Source: Embleya scabrispora DSM 41855
GTDB lineage: Bacteria > Actinomycetota > Actinomycetes > Streptomycetales > Streptomycetaceae
Length of the DNA stretch: 64,000 bases
Reading direction: 5' to 3'
Assembly (NCBI RefSeq): GCF_000372745.1
Contig: NZ_KB889596.1
Coordinates: 161,441 to 225,440, forward strand
The position numbers and the translations under genes are program-made. Positions within the stretch are counted from its first letter, which is position 1. Every line of letters begins with the position of its first letter. The notes beneath the pieces are model-generated. The model ran no database searches and had not been told where the DNA came from. It worked only from the letters and a program-made list of their open reading frames with translations. Shown one piece after another: positions 11,984 to 20,140 of this stretch.

Positions 11984-12421
11984 ATGACGACATCGAATCG
12001 GCTGACCCACATCCCGGCGCCCGAGGGCGTGCGACCGGGCAACGGCTACACCAACGTGGTCACCGGCACCGGCCGGCTGGTCGCGGTCTCCGGGCAGGTC
12101 GCCTTCGACGAGGACGGGAACCTGGTCGGCAAGGGCGACCCGGGCGCGCAGGCCCGACAGGTGTTCGAGAACCTGCGGCGCTGCCTGGCGGCGGCGGGTG
12201 CCACGTTCGACGACGTGATCAAGCTGACCTATTTCCTCACCGATGTCGGGCATCTGCCGGCGGTGCGCGCGGCCCGCGACGAGTTCGTCGACATGACCCG
12301 CCCGCCCGCGAGTTCCGCGGTCCAGGTGGGCGCCCTGTTCCTGCCCGATCTGCTCCTGGAGGTCGAGGCGTTCGCATTGGTCGACGACACGAACGGCGAC
12401 ACGAACGGGGCCGGCGAATGA
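11984..12421 (+). CDS. RidA/YjgF-family enamine/imine deaminase-like protein
   Basis: The 145-residue protein belongs to the RidA (YER057c/UK114) family. Matching features are VAVSGQVAFD, GDPGAQARQVFENL, VIKLTYFLTD and the closing LLLEVEAFALV. Family members hydrolyse reactive enamine and imine intermediates made by PLP enzymes and form trimers. In this protein the position normally holding the substrate-clamping Arg (usually R in the P-A-R-S/T segment) reads PPASSAVQV, so true RidA activity is uncertain. The ATG at 11984 was chosen because GGTGAGG lies nine bases upstream. The stop overlaps the next start, so it is coupled to the dehydrogenase-like gene. Confidence 0.88.
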   Translation: MTTSNRLTHIPAPEGVRPGNGYTNVVTGTGRLVAVSGQVAFDEDGNLVGKGDPGAQARQVFENLRRCLAAAGATFDDVIKLTYFLTDVGHLPAVRAARDEFVDMTRPPASSAVQVGALFLPDLLLEVEAFALVDDTNGDTNGAGE

Positions 12422-13248
12422 GAGTCGCCGTCTGCGGCCTGGGCCGGATGGGCACGGCCGGCGCCGAGGCGCTGGTGGCGGCCGGGCACGAGGTGACGGT
12501 CTGGAACCGGACACCGCGTACGGTGGCCGGCACGGTCCAGGCCGCGAGTGCGGCCGAGGCGGCGCGTGACGTCGACGCCGTCGTGCTGTTCGTCTTCGAC
12601 GGGCCGGCCGCCGAGGCGGTCCTGCTCGGGCCGAACGGCATCGCGGCCGGCGCGGCGCCCGGCACGCTCGTGATCAACGCGACGACCCTGGCCCCCGAAC
12701 AGTCGCGCGAGCTCGCGGCGGCGGCGCACGCGGCCGGGTTGCGCTACCTGGAGGCGCCGGTCCTGGGTTCGGTGCCGGCGGTCCGCGCGGGCACGCTGAT
12801 CGTGTTGACCGCCGGCGAGCCGGCGGACGTCGCGGCGGCCGAGCCGGTGTTGCTCGCGTGGTCGCACGCGGGCGAGCGGCGGCACGTGGGGCCGGTCGGC
12901 GCCGCGACCGCGCTCAAGCTGGTGGCCAATCTGGGCCTGGGCGTCGCGGCGGCCGGATTGCACGACGCGGTACGACTCGGCGCCGCCCTGGGCCTGGCCC
13001 GCGCGGACGTGCTCGACGTACTGACGGCGAGCGCGATCGGCGGCCTGGTGGGGCGCAAGCGCGAGCGCCTGGACCAAGCCGCCTACGCGGACGCGGATTT
13101 CACCGTGGCGGCACTGGCCAAGGACCTCGTCCTCGTCGGCGATGTGACCGGCACGCCGCTGCCGGTCGCCCGGGCGGCGGCGGAGGTCGCCACGTCGGCG
13201 GTCCGGGCCGGCGACGCGACCGCGGACATCTCCGCACTGGGTCGCTGA
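12418..13248 (+). CDS. NAD(P)-binding beta-hydroxyacid dehydrogenase / imine reductase-like protein
   Basis: The 276-residue protein has an N-terminal Rossmann domain (VCGLGRMGTAGAEAL, residues 4-18) and a C-terminal helical 6-phosphogluconate-dehydrogenase-like domain. The usual catalytic Lys region appears as GAATALKLVANLGLG. This is the beta-hydroxyacid dehydrogenase or imine reductase fold. The ATG overlaps the RidA stop as ATGA. An imine reductase or 3-hydroxyisobutyrate-type dehydrogenase beside an imine-hydrolysing family member suggests a shared small imine or keto substrate, possibly sensed by the divergent LysR protein. The true substrate cannot be told from sequence. Confidence 0.85.
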   Translation: MRVAVCGLGRMGTAGAEALVAAGHEVTVWNRTPRTVAGTVQAASAAEAARDVDAVVLFVFDGPAAEAVLLGPNGIAAGAAPGTLVINATTLAPEQSRELAAAAHAAGLRYLEAPVLGSVPAVRAGTLIVLTAGEPADVAAAEPVLLAWSHAGERRHVGPVGAATALKLVANLGLGVAAAGLHDAVRLGAALGLARADVLDVLTASAIGGLVGRKRERLDQAAYADADFTVAALAKDLVLVGDVTGTPLPVARAAAEVATSAVRAGDATADISALGR

Positions 13249-13424
13249 ACGCCGCCGGCGCTGTGGCCGGTCGACGCACCGGGCGGTGGGCCGATTCGCG
13301 TCGGCCGTGAAGCACCGGCGAGGCGGTGCCGGCATCGCGGCCCGGGCGGATCGGCCCGCCGCGCACGGACGTCCGACGGCCTCCGAAGGTGGCTGCACGT
13401 GCCAAAAGCGCGGTCGCACGCGGG

Positions 13425-13454
13425 ACGCCCGGCGGTCGGCCGACCGTCGGGCGT
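13425..13454. terminator. 30-bp palindrome between converging genes
   Basis: Bases 13425-13439 and 13440-13454 are inverted repeats with one mismatch and no loop. They sit just before the VWA gene stop (13469) and after the NAD-binding gene (stop 13248). The position in a 220-bp convergent gap fits a bidirectional terminator. No other gene is visible in that gap. Confidence 0.5.
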
Positions 13455-13468
13455 GATCCCGCATGCGA

Positions 13469-14923
13469 CTACACCAGCGCGTCGATCGGGTCAGCCGGCA
13501 GCACGCCCGCCGCGACCGCCTCGTTCAGCCATTCCGGGAACTCCAGGAGGAGTTGGTCGTACAGTTCCGCGTCCGCGAGCAGCCTCGGGTCCTGTCCGGC
13601 GTGGAAGAAGCCCGCGTTGTCGACCACGCGCTGCTCCGGCACGGTCAGTTCGTCCAGCTTGCGAAGGAAGTCGAAGCCCTTGGCCTCGGGGTCGCCGAAG
13701 CCGATGAACTGCCAGAAGATCGGCAGCCCGGCCACCTCGCACAGCGCCTTCGCGGCGGCGGGGCGGCTGGTCGGCGCGCCGTCGGTCTGGAAGATCACCA
13801 GCGCCGGGTCGGCGCTGCCGGACGCACGGTAGTGCTCGACCACCTTGGCGATCGCCGAGTGGTAGTTGGTGCGGCCCATGTGCCCGTAGGAACCGTGCAG
13901 TTCCTCGATCCGACCCACGTGGTTGCCGGGATCGAGGTCGGCGACGCCGTCGATGTCCGTGGAGAAGAACACCAGCGGTACGACGGCCTCGCCGAGCTGC
14001 GCGGACAGCGCGAGCGTCTGGTCCGCGAGGTGCTGGACGGTGCCGTCCTTGTAGTAGGAGCGCATCGACCCGGAGCGGTCCAGGACGAGGTAGACCGCGA
14101 CGCTGCGGCCGGCGAGGCCGCACTTGGCCACGGCCGCCGCGGCGGTCTCCGCACGGGCCCCGAGGCCGGGCGCGACGTCTTCGACCCGAGCGGGCGGCAC
14201 CACGGCGACGGTGGTCGGAACCGGGGCGGCCTCGGCGACCACGAACGGCTCCGCCTCCACCTCGATCGCCGGCTCCGGCGCCTCGGCGGCCGGCTCGACC
14301 ACGGTCGCGGTCTCGTCCTGCTCGGCCTCGGCGGGTGTCGCGATCGCCTGTGCCGGTACGGGAATCGAGGTCGGCGCCGACCCGGAGGCGTCGTGCTCCG
14401 CCCGGGACTCGGGAATGACGACCGGCTCCGGGATGACGACCGGCTCGGGAATGACGACCGGCTCGGACAGAACGGCCGGCTCCGCATCGGCCGGCTCCGA
14501 AAGGGCGGCCTGCTCCGGCACCACCGGCTCCGGCACCACCACCTGCTCCGGCAGCACCGCCGGCTCGGGGACGGCGACCGGTTCGACGACGGCGACCGCC
14601 TCCTCCACCGCGACCGGCTTCTCGACCGTGTCCGGCTTCTCGACCGTGTCCGGCTCGTCGACCGCGACCGGCTCCGGCGCGACCTCCGTCGCCGGCGCAC
14701 TCTCCGGCGCCGGGCTCACCTCCGGTTCGTCACGCGTCGTCGCCTCGGCGCGTGGCTCCGGTTCCGATTCGGCGACCGGCTCGGGCGCGCCGACCGGGGA
14801 CTCGGTCGGCGCGATCCTGAGGTCGGTCGGTGCGGCGGCCACGTCGCTCGTCTCGGGTGTCTCCGCCGCCTCGCGGGACGGCCGCGAACGAAAGACGTTG
14901 CGCAGCAGACTCCTCAAACCCAT
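13469..14923 (-). CDS. VWA-domain protein (TerF-like) with long Pro/Glu-repeat N-terminus
   Basis: The protein is 484 residues. Residues 1-10 are followed by about 260 residues of low complexity dominated by E-P-V/A repeats, including three tandem copies of PVVIPE encoded by 18-bp DNA repeats near 14409-14465. The C-terminal 215 residues form a von Willebrand A domain with the metal site DRSGSM, similar to those found with tellurite-resistance (Ter) proteins. Such domains bind partners through a metal ion. The repeats are probably an extended, negatively charged spacer. No signal peptide or membrane span is visible. The gene stands alone, and its partner is not identifiable here. Confidence 0.85.
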   Translation of the reverse strand: MGLRSLLRNVFRSRPSREAAETPETSDVAAAPTDLRIAPTESPVGAPEPVAESEPEPRAEATTRDEPEVSPAPESAPATEVAPEPVAVDEPDTVEKPDTVEKPVAVEEAVAVVEPVAVPEPAVLPEQVVVPEPVVPEQAALSEPADAEPAVLSEPVVIPEPVVIPEPVVIPESRAEHDASGSAPTSIPVPAQAIATPAEAEQDETATVVEPAAEAPEPAIEVEAEPFVVAEAAPVPTTVAVVPPARVEDVAPGLGARAETAAAAVAKCGLAGRSVAVYLVLDRSGSMRSYYKDGTVQHLADQTLALSAQLGEAVVPLVFFSTDIDGVADLDPGNHVGRIEELHGSYGHMGRTNYHSAIAKVVEHYRASGSADPALVIFQTDGAPTSRPAAAKALCEVAGLPIFWQFIGFGDPEAKGFDFLRKLDELTVPEQRVVDNAGFFHAGQDPRLLADAELYDQLLLEFPEWLNEAVAAGVLPADPIDALV

Positions 14924-15085
14924 CGGCGAATCCTTACCTGTGTGGGGGACGCCGTCCCGATCATCAGGACGGGTACGTAAGGCTAGTCATGGCCCCGGCC
15001 GAGCTGTGGGCGACCCGCGCGTACGACACCCGACGGACCCCCGAACAGCCGAAGGCGCCCCACCCGTACGCCGGCTGCCGGCCCC

Positions 15086-16444
15086 TCACACCCCCGCGAG
15101 CAGTACGAACGCCGCGTCCACCGCGGCGCACGCGGCCGAGACGTCGTCGTCGGTGAGCGCCGCGGACACGAACCAGCATGCCGAACCGACCGCGTTGACG
15201 TGTACTCCGCGCTCCAACAGGGCGTGTCGGAACAGCGCGTAGCGCGCGTCGTCGCTCGCCGCCAGGTCCCGGTAGTTGCGCGGCGCCGTGCCGTCGGCCG
15301 AGAAGACCACCTGGAACATCGCCCCGACCCCCTGCACGGCACACGGAATCGCCCTGTCCCTGGCGGCCCGTCGGATCGCCTCCATCACCCGGTTCCCGGC
15401 CGCGTCGATGCGCGCGATCACCGCCGGATCGGCGAGTTCGCCCAGCGTAACCAGCGCGCCGGCCGCACACAGCGGCGAACCGTTGTACGTACCACCGTGT
15501 TTGACCCGGTTCGCACCGATCTCCTCCATGATGTCGCGGCGTCCGGCGAACGCCGCGATGGGCAGGCCGCCGCCCAACGCCTTCGCGTACACGGCAAGAT
15601 CCGGAAGCACACCGAACAGCCCCTGGGCACCGCCCGGTCCGGTCCGAAAGCCGGTGCACACCTCGTCGAAGATCAGCACGATCCCGCGTCTGGTGCACTC
15701 CTCGCGCAGCGTATCCAGGTAGCCGGGCACCGGCATGGTGCACGCGTTGTTGGCCACGATGGGCTCGCAGATCACCGCGGCCAGTTCGCCGCGATGCGCG
15801 TCCAGGATCTCGCGCAGCACCACCGCGTCGTTCCACGGACAGATCACCACGTCTGCGACCACGCCGGCCGGCACCCCCGGGGAGTGCGGGCGCGCGTGCG
15901 GCCGGGCGTACGGTCCGGCCTCGGCAGCGGTGGGCCGGTTCGAAACCGCGAGCGAGTCCGCCCACCCGTGGTAATGGCCCTCGAACTTGAGCACCTTGTC
16001 CCGGCCGGTGAAGCCGCGCGCGGCCCGAACCGCACCCTGAATCGCCTCCGATCCGGAGTTGGCGAACCGGACCAGGTCGGCGCACGGGATCATCCTCCCC
16101 ATGGTTTCCGCCAGTTCGATCTCCGCGACGGTGCCCGCGCCGAACATCGTGCCGCTCGCCATGACGTCCGCCACCGCCGCGCCGATCGCCGGATTGGCGT
16201 GCCCGATCACCGCGCAGCCGTACGAAATCAGGTAGTCGACATACTCGTTCCCGTCCACGTCCCAAATGTGCGCGTCCTTGCCGCGCGCGATATAGAGCGG
16301 ATAGGGAAATGGACCGGTGCTCGTCACGCGTGCGGAGGAGGCGGTCCCGCCCGCCAGCGAACGTCGGGCCCGATCGAAAAGGACCCGACTGGTTTCGGTC
16401 GACTCGGCCGAGATCACGGAATACGCCACCTTCGCTCTTGACAC
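15086..16444 (-). CDS. Class III PLP enzyme, glutamate-1-semialdehyde aminomutase-like
   Basis: The 452-residue protein carries the HemL-like fold: [17 protein letters not shown], the PLP-phosphate motif [25 protein letters not shown] with the pyridine-N Asp, and the Schiff-base Lys in [10 protein letters not shown] (near residue 285). True HemL supplies 5-aminolevulinate from glutamate-1-semialdehyde and usually sits with other hem genes. This gene is away from any, next to the cyclitol-type genes, so an aminotransferase or aminomutase role in secondary metabolism is likely. The start is a GTG at 16444. It is divergent from the SDR-like gene over 86 bp. Confidence 0.85.
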   Translation of the reverse strand: MSRAKVAYSVISAESTETSRVLFDRARRSLAGGTASSARVTSTGPFPYPLYIARGKDAHIWDVDGNEYVDYLISYGCAVIGHANPAIGAAVADVMASGTMFGAGTVAEIELAETMGRMIPCADLVRFANSGSEAIQGAVRAARGFTGRDKVLKFEGHYHGWADSLAVSNRPTAAEAGPYARPHARPHSPGVPAGVVADVVICPWNDAVVLREILDAHRGELAAVICEPIVANNACTMPVPGYLDTLREECTRRGIVLIFDEVCTGFRTGPGGAQGLFGVLPDLAVYAKALGGGLPIAAFAGRRDIMEEIGANRVKHGGTYNGSPLCAAGALVTLGELADPAVIARIDAAGNRVMEAIRRAARDRAIPCAVQGVGAMFQVVFSADGTAPRNYRDLAASDDARYALFRHALLERGVHVNAVGSACWFVSAALTDDDVSAACAAVDAAFVLLAGV

Positions 16445-16530
16445 CCGTCATGGTCACTACGCAGGGTTTTTCTCCGTACCGTCGCGGTGAATGCGAACGG
16501 ACCGGCCGTATCAATTCCGAGGGGTCACCC

Positions 16531-17277
16531 ATGATCGAGAAGGTCGCCGTCGTCACCGGAGCGGGCAGCGGCGTGGGCCGCGCGTGCGCACTCGCCCTGA
16601 TCGATCGGGGTTGGTCGGTCGCTCTGGCCGGTCGACGCGAGGTCAACCTGGAGGAGACCGCCGCGCTGGCCGGAGATCGCGCCCGCTTCGCCCTGCCGGT
16701 GCCCGCCGACATCACCGACCCCGACGCGGTCGACCGACTGTTCGCCACCGTCGTGGAGCGGTTCGGCCGGCTCGACCTGCTCTTCAACAACGCCGCCGAC
16801 ACGATGCCCTACGTGCCCACCGAGGACGTCGAACTCGGGGACTGGCGCCGGGTGCTCGACTCGATCGCCACCGGCGGATTCCTGTGCGCCCGGGCCGCGT
16901 TCCGGATCATGAAGGAGCAATCTCCGCGCGGCGGCCGGATCATCAACAACGGCGCCCCCTCGGCGCACGTCCCACGCCCGGATTCGATCGCCTTCACCGC
17001 CGCCAAGCACGCCGTCACCGGGCTGACCAGGTCGCTGTCCCTGGACGGTCGGCCGCACGACATCGCCTGCGGGCAGATCGACATCGGCAACGTCACGCCG
17101 ATCGACCGGCCGCAGCCGGCCGTCCGGCAGGCCGACGGTTCGCTGCGGGTCGAGCCCACCATGGACGTCGGACACGTCGCGGACATGGTGGTCGCGATGG
17201 CCGCGTTGCCGATCGGGGTGAACGTCCAGTCGGTGACCGTCATCCCCAGTGCGATGCCGTATGTCGGCCGCGGCTGA
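16531..17277 (+). CDS. SDR-fold protein lacking the catalytic residues
   Basis: The 248-residue protein keeps the short-chain dehydrogenase fold, with the cofactor motif TGAGSGVG at 9-16 and FNNAAD at about 85-90. The active-site tetrad is degraded. The YxxxK motif is FTAAK (Phe155, Lys159). The Ser normally 13 residues before the Tyr is Ala142. The Asn position, usually N-L-x-G, reads IATG. Only Lys159 remains. The DNA codons (TTC at 16993-16995, GCC for Ala142) leave no doubt about the residues. It may bind NAD(P) or a partner without reducing a carbonyl, or use unusual chemistry. GAGGGG lies six bases before the ATG. Confidence 0.85.
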   Translation: MIEKVAVVTGAGSGVGRACALALIDRGWSVALAGRREVNLEETAALAGDRARFALPVPADITDPDAVDRLFATVVERFGRLDLLFNNAADTMPYVPTEDVELGDWRRVLDSIATGGFLCARAAFRIMKEQSPRGGRIINNGAPSAHVPRPDSIAFTAAKHAVTGLTRSLSLDGRPHDIACGQIDIGNVTPIDRPQPAVRQADGSLRVEPTMDVGHVADMVVAMAALPIGVNVQSVTVIPSAMPYVGRG

Positions 17278-17859
17278 CCCGGACCCGACGACCTCGCCCG
17301 ATCGGGGTGCGGATCCGCGCCCCGCCGCGATGCCGAACTCGCGACCGGCTCCGGCCAGATACGCCTCGATCCGGGTTCCGCCCGCCAATCGGCCGTACAG
17401 TTCCCACGCGATCATCCGATGCAGCCCGTCCAGGTGCACGATTCCCTGCCGCACCGCCAGACCCGCGTAGTCGACTGTCTCCACCGCGCGGGTGCACAGG
17501 TACAACGGCGTCATCGGCGCGTCCCGCTGCCACGCGAGTTTGGCCGCGCAGACCGGATTGCTGTGCGTGTACCGCCCGCGGGTCGAGCGCAGCCGGCGCA
17601 CCGCCGCGGCCAGGGTGAGTCCGCGCGGCGGCACCAGTTCGAAAGCGCCGCCCTCGCCCAGGTGCCACGGCAGGATGATGCCCAGCAGCGCCGCCCGATC
17701 CAGTTCGATCCGCAGCCATCCACCGGGCAACGCGTCCGCGAGGCGCAGCAATTCCTCGCCCTCGGCGTTGCTGTTCTCCGGATGGCCGCCGTCGACCGGG
17801 TGGTCGTGCCGGAATCGGTCGAAGACGACGTCGAACGGCACGGTTTCGAGAACCTTCAA
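17240..17859 (-). CDS. Conserved protein of unknown function (DUF6309-like), 3' end ambiguous
   Basis: A protein of about 175 residues is readable from 17859. It contains [19 protein letters not shown], the core [34 protein letters not shown] and [19 protein letters not shown] segments. I associate this pattern with the actinobacterial family DUF6309, from memory. There is no ATG, so a TTG at 17859 or a GTG at 17841 must start it. In its own frame there is no stop until 16525, deep inside the opposing SDR gene. Another frame stops at 17240, so a frameshift near the 3' end, natural or from sequencing, is possible. It follows the PhyH gene on the same strand. Function unknown. Confidence 0.5.
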
Positions 17860-17963
17860 GAATCGGATCCATTCGAGTGATGGGCAGGTGGGCGGCCCGG
17901 CGGTGGACGACCACCGAACGACCGGACGGAGCGGGGGGAACAGGCGGAACAGGCGGCCGGCCC

Positions 17964-18749
17964 TCAGCCCGAGTAGCGCGTGAAGTGGCGTTCCGCGAAG
18001 AGTTCGGGCCAGTGTCCACGATCGAGGTCCAGTTCCCGGGCCCGACCGAGCACGTGTCGCCAGTACGGCTTCACCGGTGGCCAGCGGGTGCCGCACTGCC
18101 CGTACGAGCCGTCCACCATGTAGCGCGGCCTTCCGCCGAAGGCCGGGCCCGGGCGGCGGGCGTGGAACAGGGCCGAGTGCACGAGCACCGTGGAGCCGGG
18201 CGGCAGCTCGTCGATCAGCACCTCGCCGGGCAGTTCGCGGCATCCCAGATGGGCCCTCGCGTCCTTGTCCGCGACCTCGCGGTGCGAGCCCGGGAGTACC
18301 GCCAATCCACCGACGGAGGCGTCCAGTCCGCCGAGGTAGTGCAGCGCGTGGATCATCGTGTACGTACGATCGCGCTGCGGGGCCTGTTCGTAGTCGTGGT
18401 GCCATGCCTTGCCGTCCGCACCCGCCGGGCGCCGGTCGCTGTGCAGGTGGTGGAACACGAAGTCGGTGCCCATCAGCGCCCCGACCAGAGCCAACAGCGG
18501 CGGGTGGGCCGCCAGTTCGCCGTGCGCGGCGAGTTCGATCTCGACCACCGGCGGCGGACCCGGTCGGCTCGGATCCACACAGGCGGCGATCGCTCGCTCG
18601 CGCGATCCGGAGTCCACCCAGTGGTCCACCTCGGCTTCGAGCCGTGATACCAGATCGTCGGGCAGGAAGCCCGGTAACAACAGGTATCCGCACTCGGTGA
18701 ATCCGTCGATCCGACTTCCGTCGACCGCCCTGGTCGGCATTTTCGGCAT
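17964..18749 (-). CDS. Phytanoyl-CoA dioxygenase (PhyH)-family Fe(II)/2-oxoglutarate enzyme
   Basis: The 261-residue protein has the PhyH fold. Iron ligands are visible as the H-x-D of WHHDYEQ (His117, Asp119), with a distal His at 191 or 196 and a 2-oxoglutarate-binding Arg near RPRYMVDGSY (residues 207-215). The ATG at 18749 was chosen because AGGGGGA lies at ideal spacing upstream. Alternatives further upstream lack such a site. Validamycin clusters also carry a 2-oxoglutarate dioxygenase, VldW, that hydroxylates the final product, so this enzyme could tailor a cyclitol. Homology to VldW itself cannot be judged here. Confidence 0.8.
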   Translation of the reverse strand: MPKMPTRAVDGSRIDGFTECGYLLLPGFLPDDLVSRLEAEVDHWVDSGSRERAIAACVDPSRPGPPPVVEIELAAHGELAAHPPLLALVGALMGTDFVFHHLHSDRRPAGADGKAWHHDYEQAPQRDRTYTMIHALHYLGGLDASVGGLAVLPGSHREVADKDARAHLGCRELPGEVLIDELPPGSTVLVHSALFHARRPGPAFGGRPRYMVDGSYGQCGTRWPPVKPYWRHVLGRARELDLDRGHWPELFAERHFTRYSG

Positions 18750-18992
18750 ATGGATGTTCCCCCTGTCGGCGGTGCCCGGCAGCCGGCCCACCGAAAGCGG
18801 AATACCGCTTCGCATTTCCGGGTGGAAAGCGGGTGGCCGACGGGAAAACGGAGCGTGATCGAGCCGATACGAGAAATATCCATCGGCGCGGAGATCCATG
18901 CGCACACTCGACAGATTGGCCGGATCGTTTCCCCGGGCGGCCGGACCGACCACGCATCGCGCGCGGTGGCCGAAAACGGTGCGCCGGCCACC

Positions 18993-19415
18993 TCAGCCCA
19001 TAAAGGTCAGCCGCACCGTCCGGTCCGGGTTGTCCCGATTGGTGTCCACCATCGTGACCGACTGCCACGTCCCCAGCGCGAGTTCGCCGCCGATCACCGG
19101 CAGCGTCGCGTGCGGCGGGACCAGTGCGGGCAGCACGTGATCGCGCCCGTGTCCGGGACTGCCGTGCCGATGCCGCCACCGGTCGTCGGCCGGCAGCAGA
19201 TCCGCCAACAACGCGAGCAGGTCGTCGTCACTGCCGGCCCCGGTCTCCAACACCGCCACCCCGGCGGTGGCGTGCGGCACGAACACATTGAGCAGTCCGT
19301 CCCGCCCGCCGGCCACCTCCCGCAGGAACCGCGCACACATACCGCTCAGGTCGTACACCCGCTCCCGCCGCCCGGTACTGACCTCGAAAACCCGCGACAC
19401 GACAGACTCACTCAT
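18993..19415 (-). CDS. YjbQ/UPF0047 family protein
   Basis: The 140-residue protein matches the YjbQ family throughout. Features are GLLNVFVPHATAGVAVLE, a H-x-x-G-H-G-x-x-H metal-type cluster (HGSPGHGRDH), and LALGTWQSVTMVDTNRDN near the end, where the family usually ends in a similar beta strand with an Asp and Arg. These proteins form trimers and have been reported to have weak thiamine phosphate synthase activity in enteric bacteria. Their cellular role is unclear. ATG 19415 was preferred as the start of the conserved region. The gene diverges from the HxlR regulator. Confidence 0.88.
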   Translation of the reverse strand: MSESVVSRVFEVSTGRRERVYDLSGMCARFLREVAGGRDGLLNVFVPHATAGVAVLETGAGSDDDLLALLADLLPADDRWRHRHGSPGHGRDHVLPALVPPHATLPVIGGELALGTWQSVTMVDTNRDNPDRTVRLTFMG

Positions 19416-19520
19416 CCCGCCATGCTCGCGCAGCCGCACCCCGGTTCCGCACCCTCGACACGGTCGCGCCGAGGAATGCTTTGCTTTCGACCGAATGCGT
19501 ACGGACAATATGGAGCAGTA

Positions 19521-19536
19521 CTTACCTGTCGGTAAG
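19521..19536. promoter_or_regulatory. Palindromic operator, probable HxlR site
   Basis: CTTACC-TGTC-GGTAAG is a perfect 6-bp inverted repeat around a 4-base spacer. It lies 48 bp before the HxlR ATG at 19585 and 105 bp before the divergent YjbQ start. HxlR proteins bind short AT-edged dyads and often repress themselves. The dyad is the natural candidate for autoregulation and for control of the divergent gene. Confidence 0.55.
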
Positions 19537-19584
19537 GATGGATCGGCGGGGATCGACAGGGCTCGCCAGGAACGGGAGACGCGC

Positions 19585-19953
19585 ATGGCTCGGCGCTATC
19601 AGTGCGGCCTGGACGCCGCCATGGATGTCATCGGCGGCAAGTGGAAGGCATTGATCCTTTGGGCGCTGCACGTCGAGGAGCGGCGCTTCGGCGAGTTGCG
19701 CCGGGCGGTGCCCGGGATCAGCGAGAAGATGCTGATCCAGCAGTTGCGCGAGATGGAGGCCCGGGGGATCGTGCACCGCGAGGTGTTTCGCGAGGTCCCG
19801 CCCAAGGTGGTCTACTCGCTGACCCCGCTGGGGCAGTCGCTCAACGAGGCGCTGCTGCCGCTGGGTGTGTGGGGGCACGAAAACGTCGAGCAGATCATCG
19901 AGACGGCGCCCGCGACGGCCGGGGCGCAGGACCCCGCACAACCCGCCGCGTAG
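19585..19953 (+). CDS. HxlR-family winged-helix regulator
   Basis: The 122-residue protein shows the full HxlR pattern. MDVIGGKWKALILWAL is followed by RRFGELRRAVPGISEKMLIQ, LREMEARGIVHREVF, and the wing VPPKVVYSLTPLGQSL. These regulators respond to aldehydes, quinones or redox stress, or act as simple repressors. A longer frame begins at 19498, but the ATG at 19585 matches family length and leaves the palindromic operator outside the coding region. Its position just before the cyclase operon makes it a candidate cluster regulator. This is positional inference only. Confidence 0.88.
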   Translation: MARRYQCGLDAAMDVIGGKWKALILWALHVEERRFGELRRAVPGISEKMLIQQLREMEARGIVHREVFREVPPKVVYSLTPLGQSLNEALLPLGVWGHENVEQIIETAPATAGAQDPAQPAA

Positions 19954-20049
19954 GCCGTTTCCGGGCGAAGTTTTCGGCGTCGGCGAATGTCGGGAATAGC
20001 GTCGGGCGGTCTGCTATAACCGCGCGGACACACTCTGGGTGAGTCCTTG

Positions 20050-20078
20050 TTGACTTTTCGTAGCGCGCGCCGTAATTA
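20050..20078 (+). promoter_or_regulatory. Putative promoter of the cyclase-kinase operon
   Basis: TTGACT at 20050-20055 and TAATTA at 20073-20078 are separated by 17 bp, in a locally AT-rich patch 63 bp before the cyclase ATG. The -35 fits the housekeeping consensus well and the -10 only partly. No other gene fits in the 187-bp gap between the HxlR gene and the cyclase. Confidence 0.4.
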
Positions 20079-20140
20079 TTTCGGCAGCGAATATCCGGAT
20101 TGTCTGCGACGTCTTCGTTGAGCCGCCGGGGTGTGAATAT

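Noticed and set aside
15086..16444. hemL, the tetrapyrrole glutamate-1-semialdehyde aminomutase
   Set aside because: The fold agrees, but there are no other hem genes nearby and the context is secondary metabolism. A housekeeping hemL should be elsewhere, so the symbol was not used.
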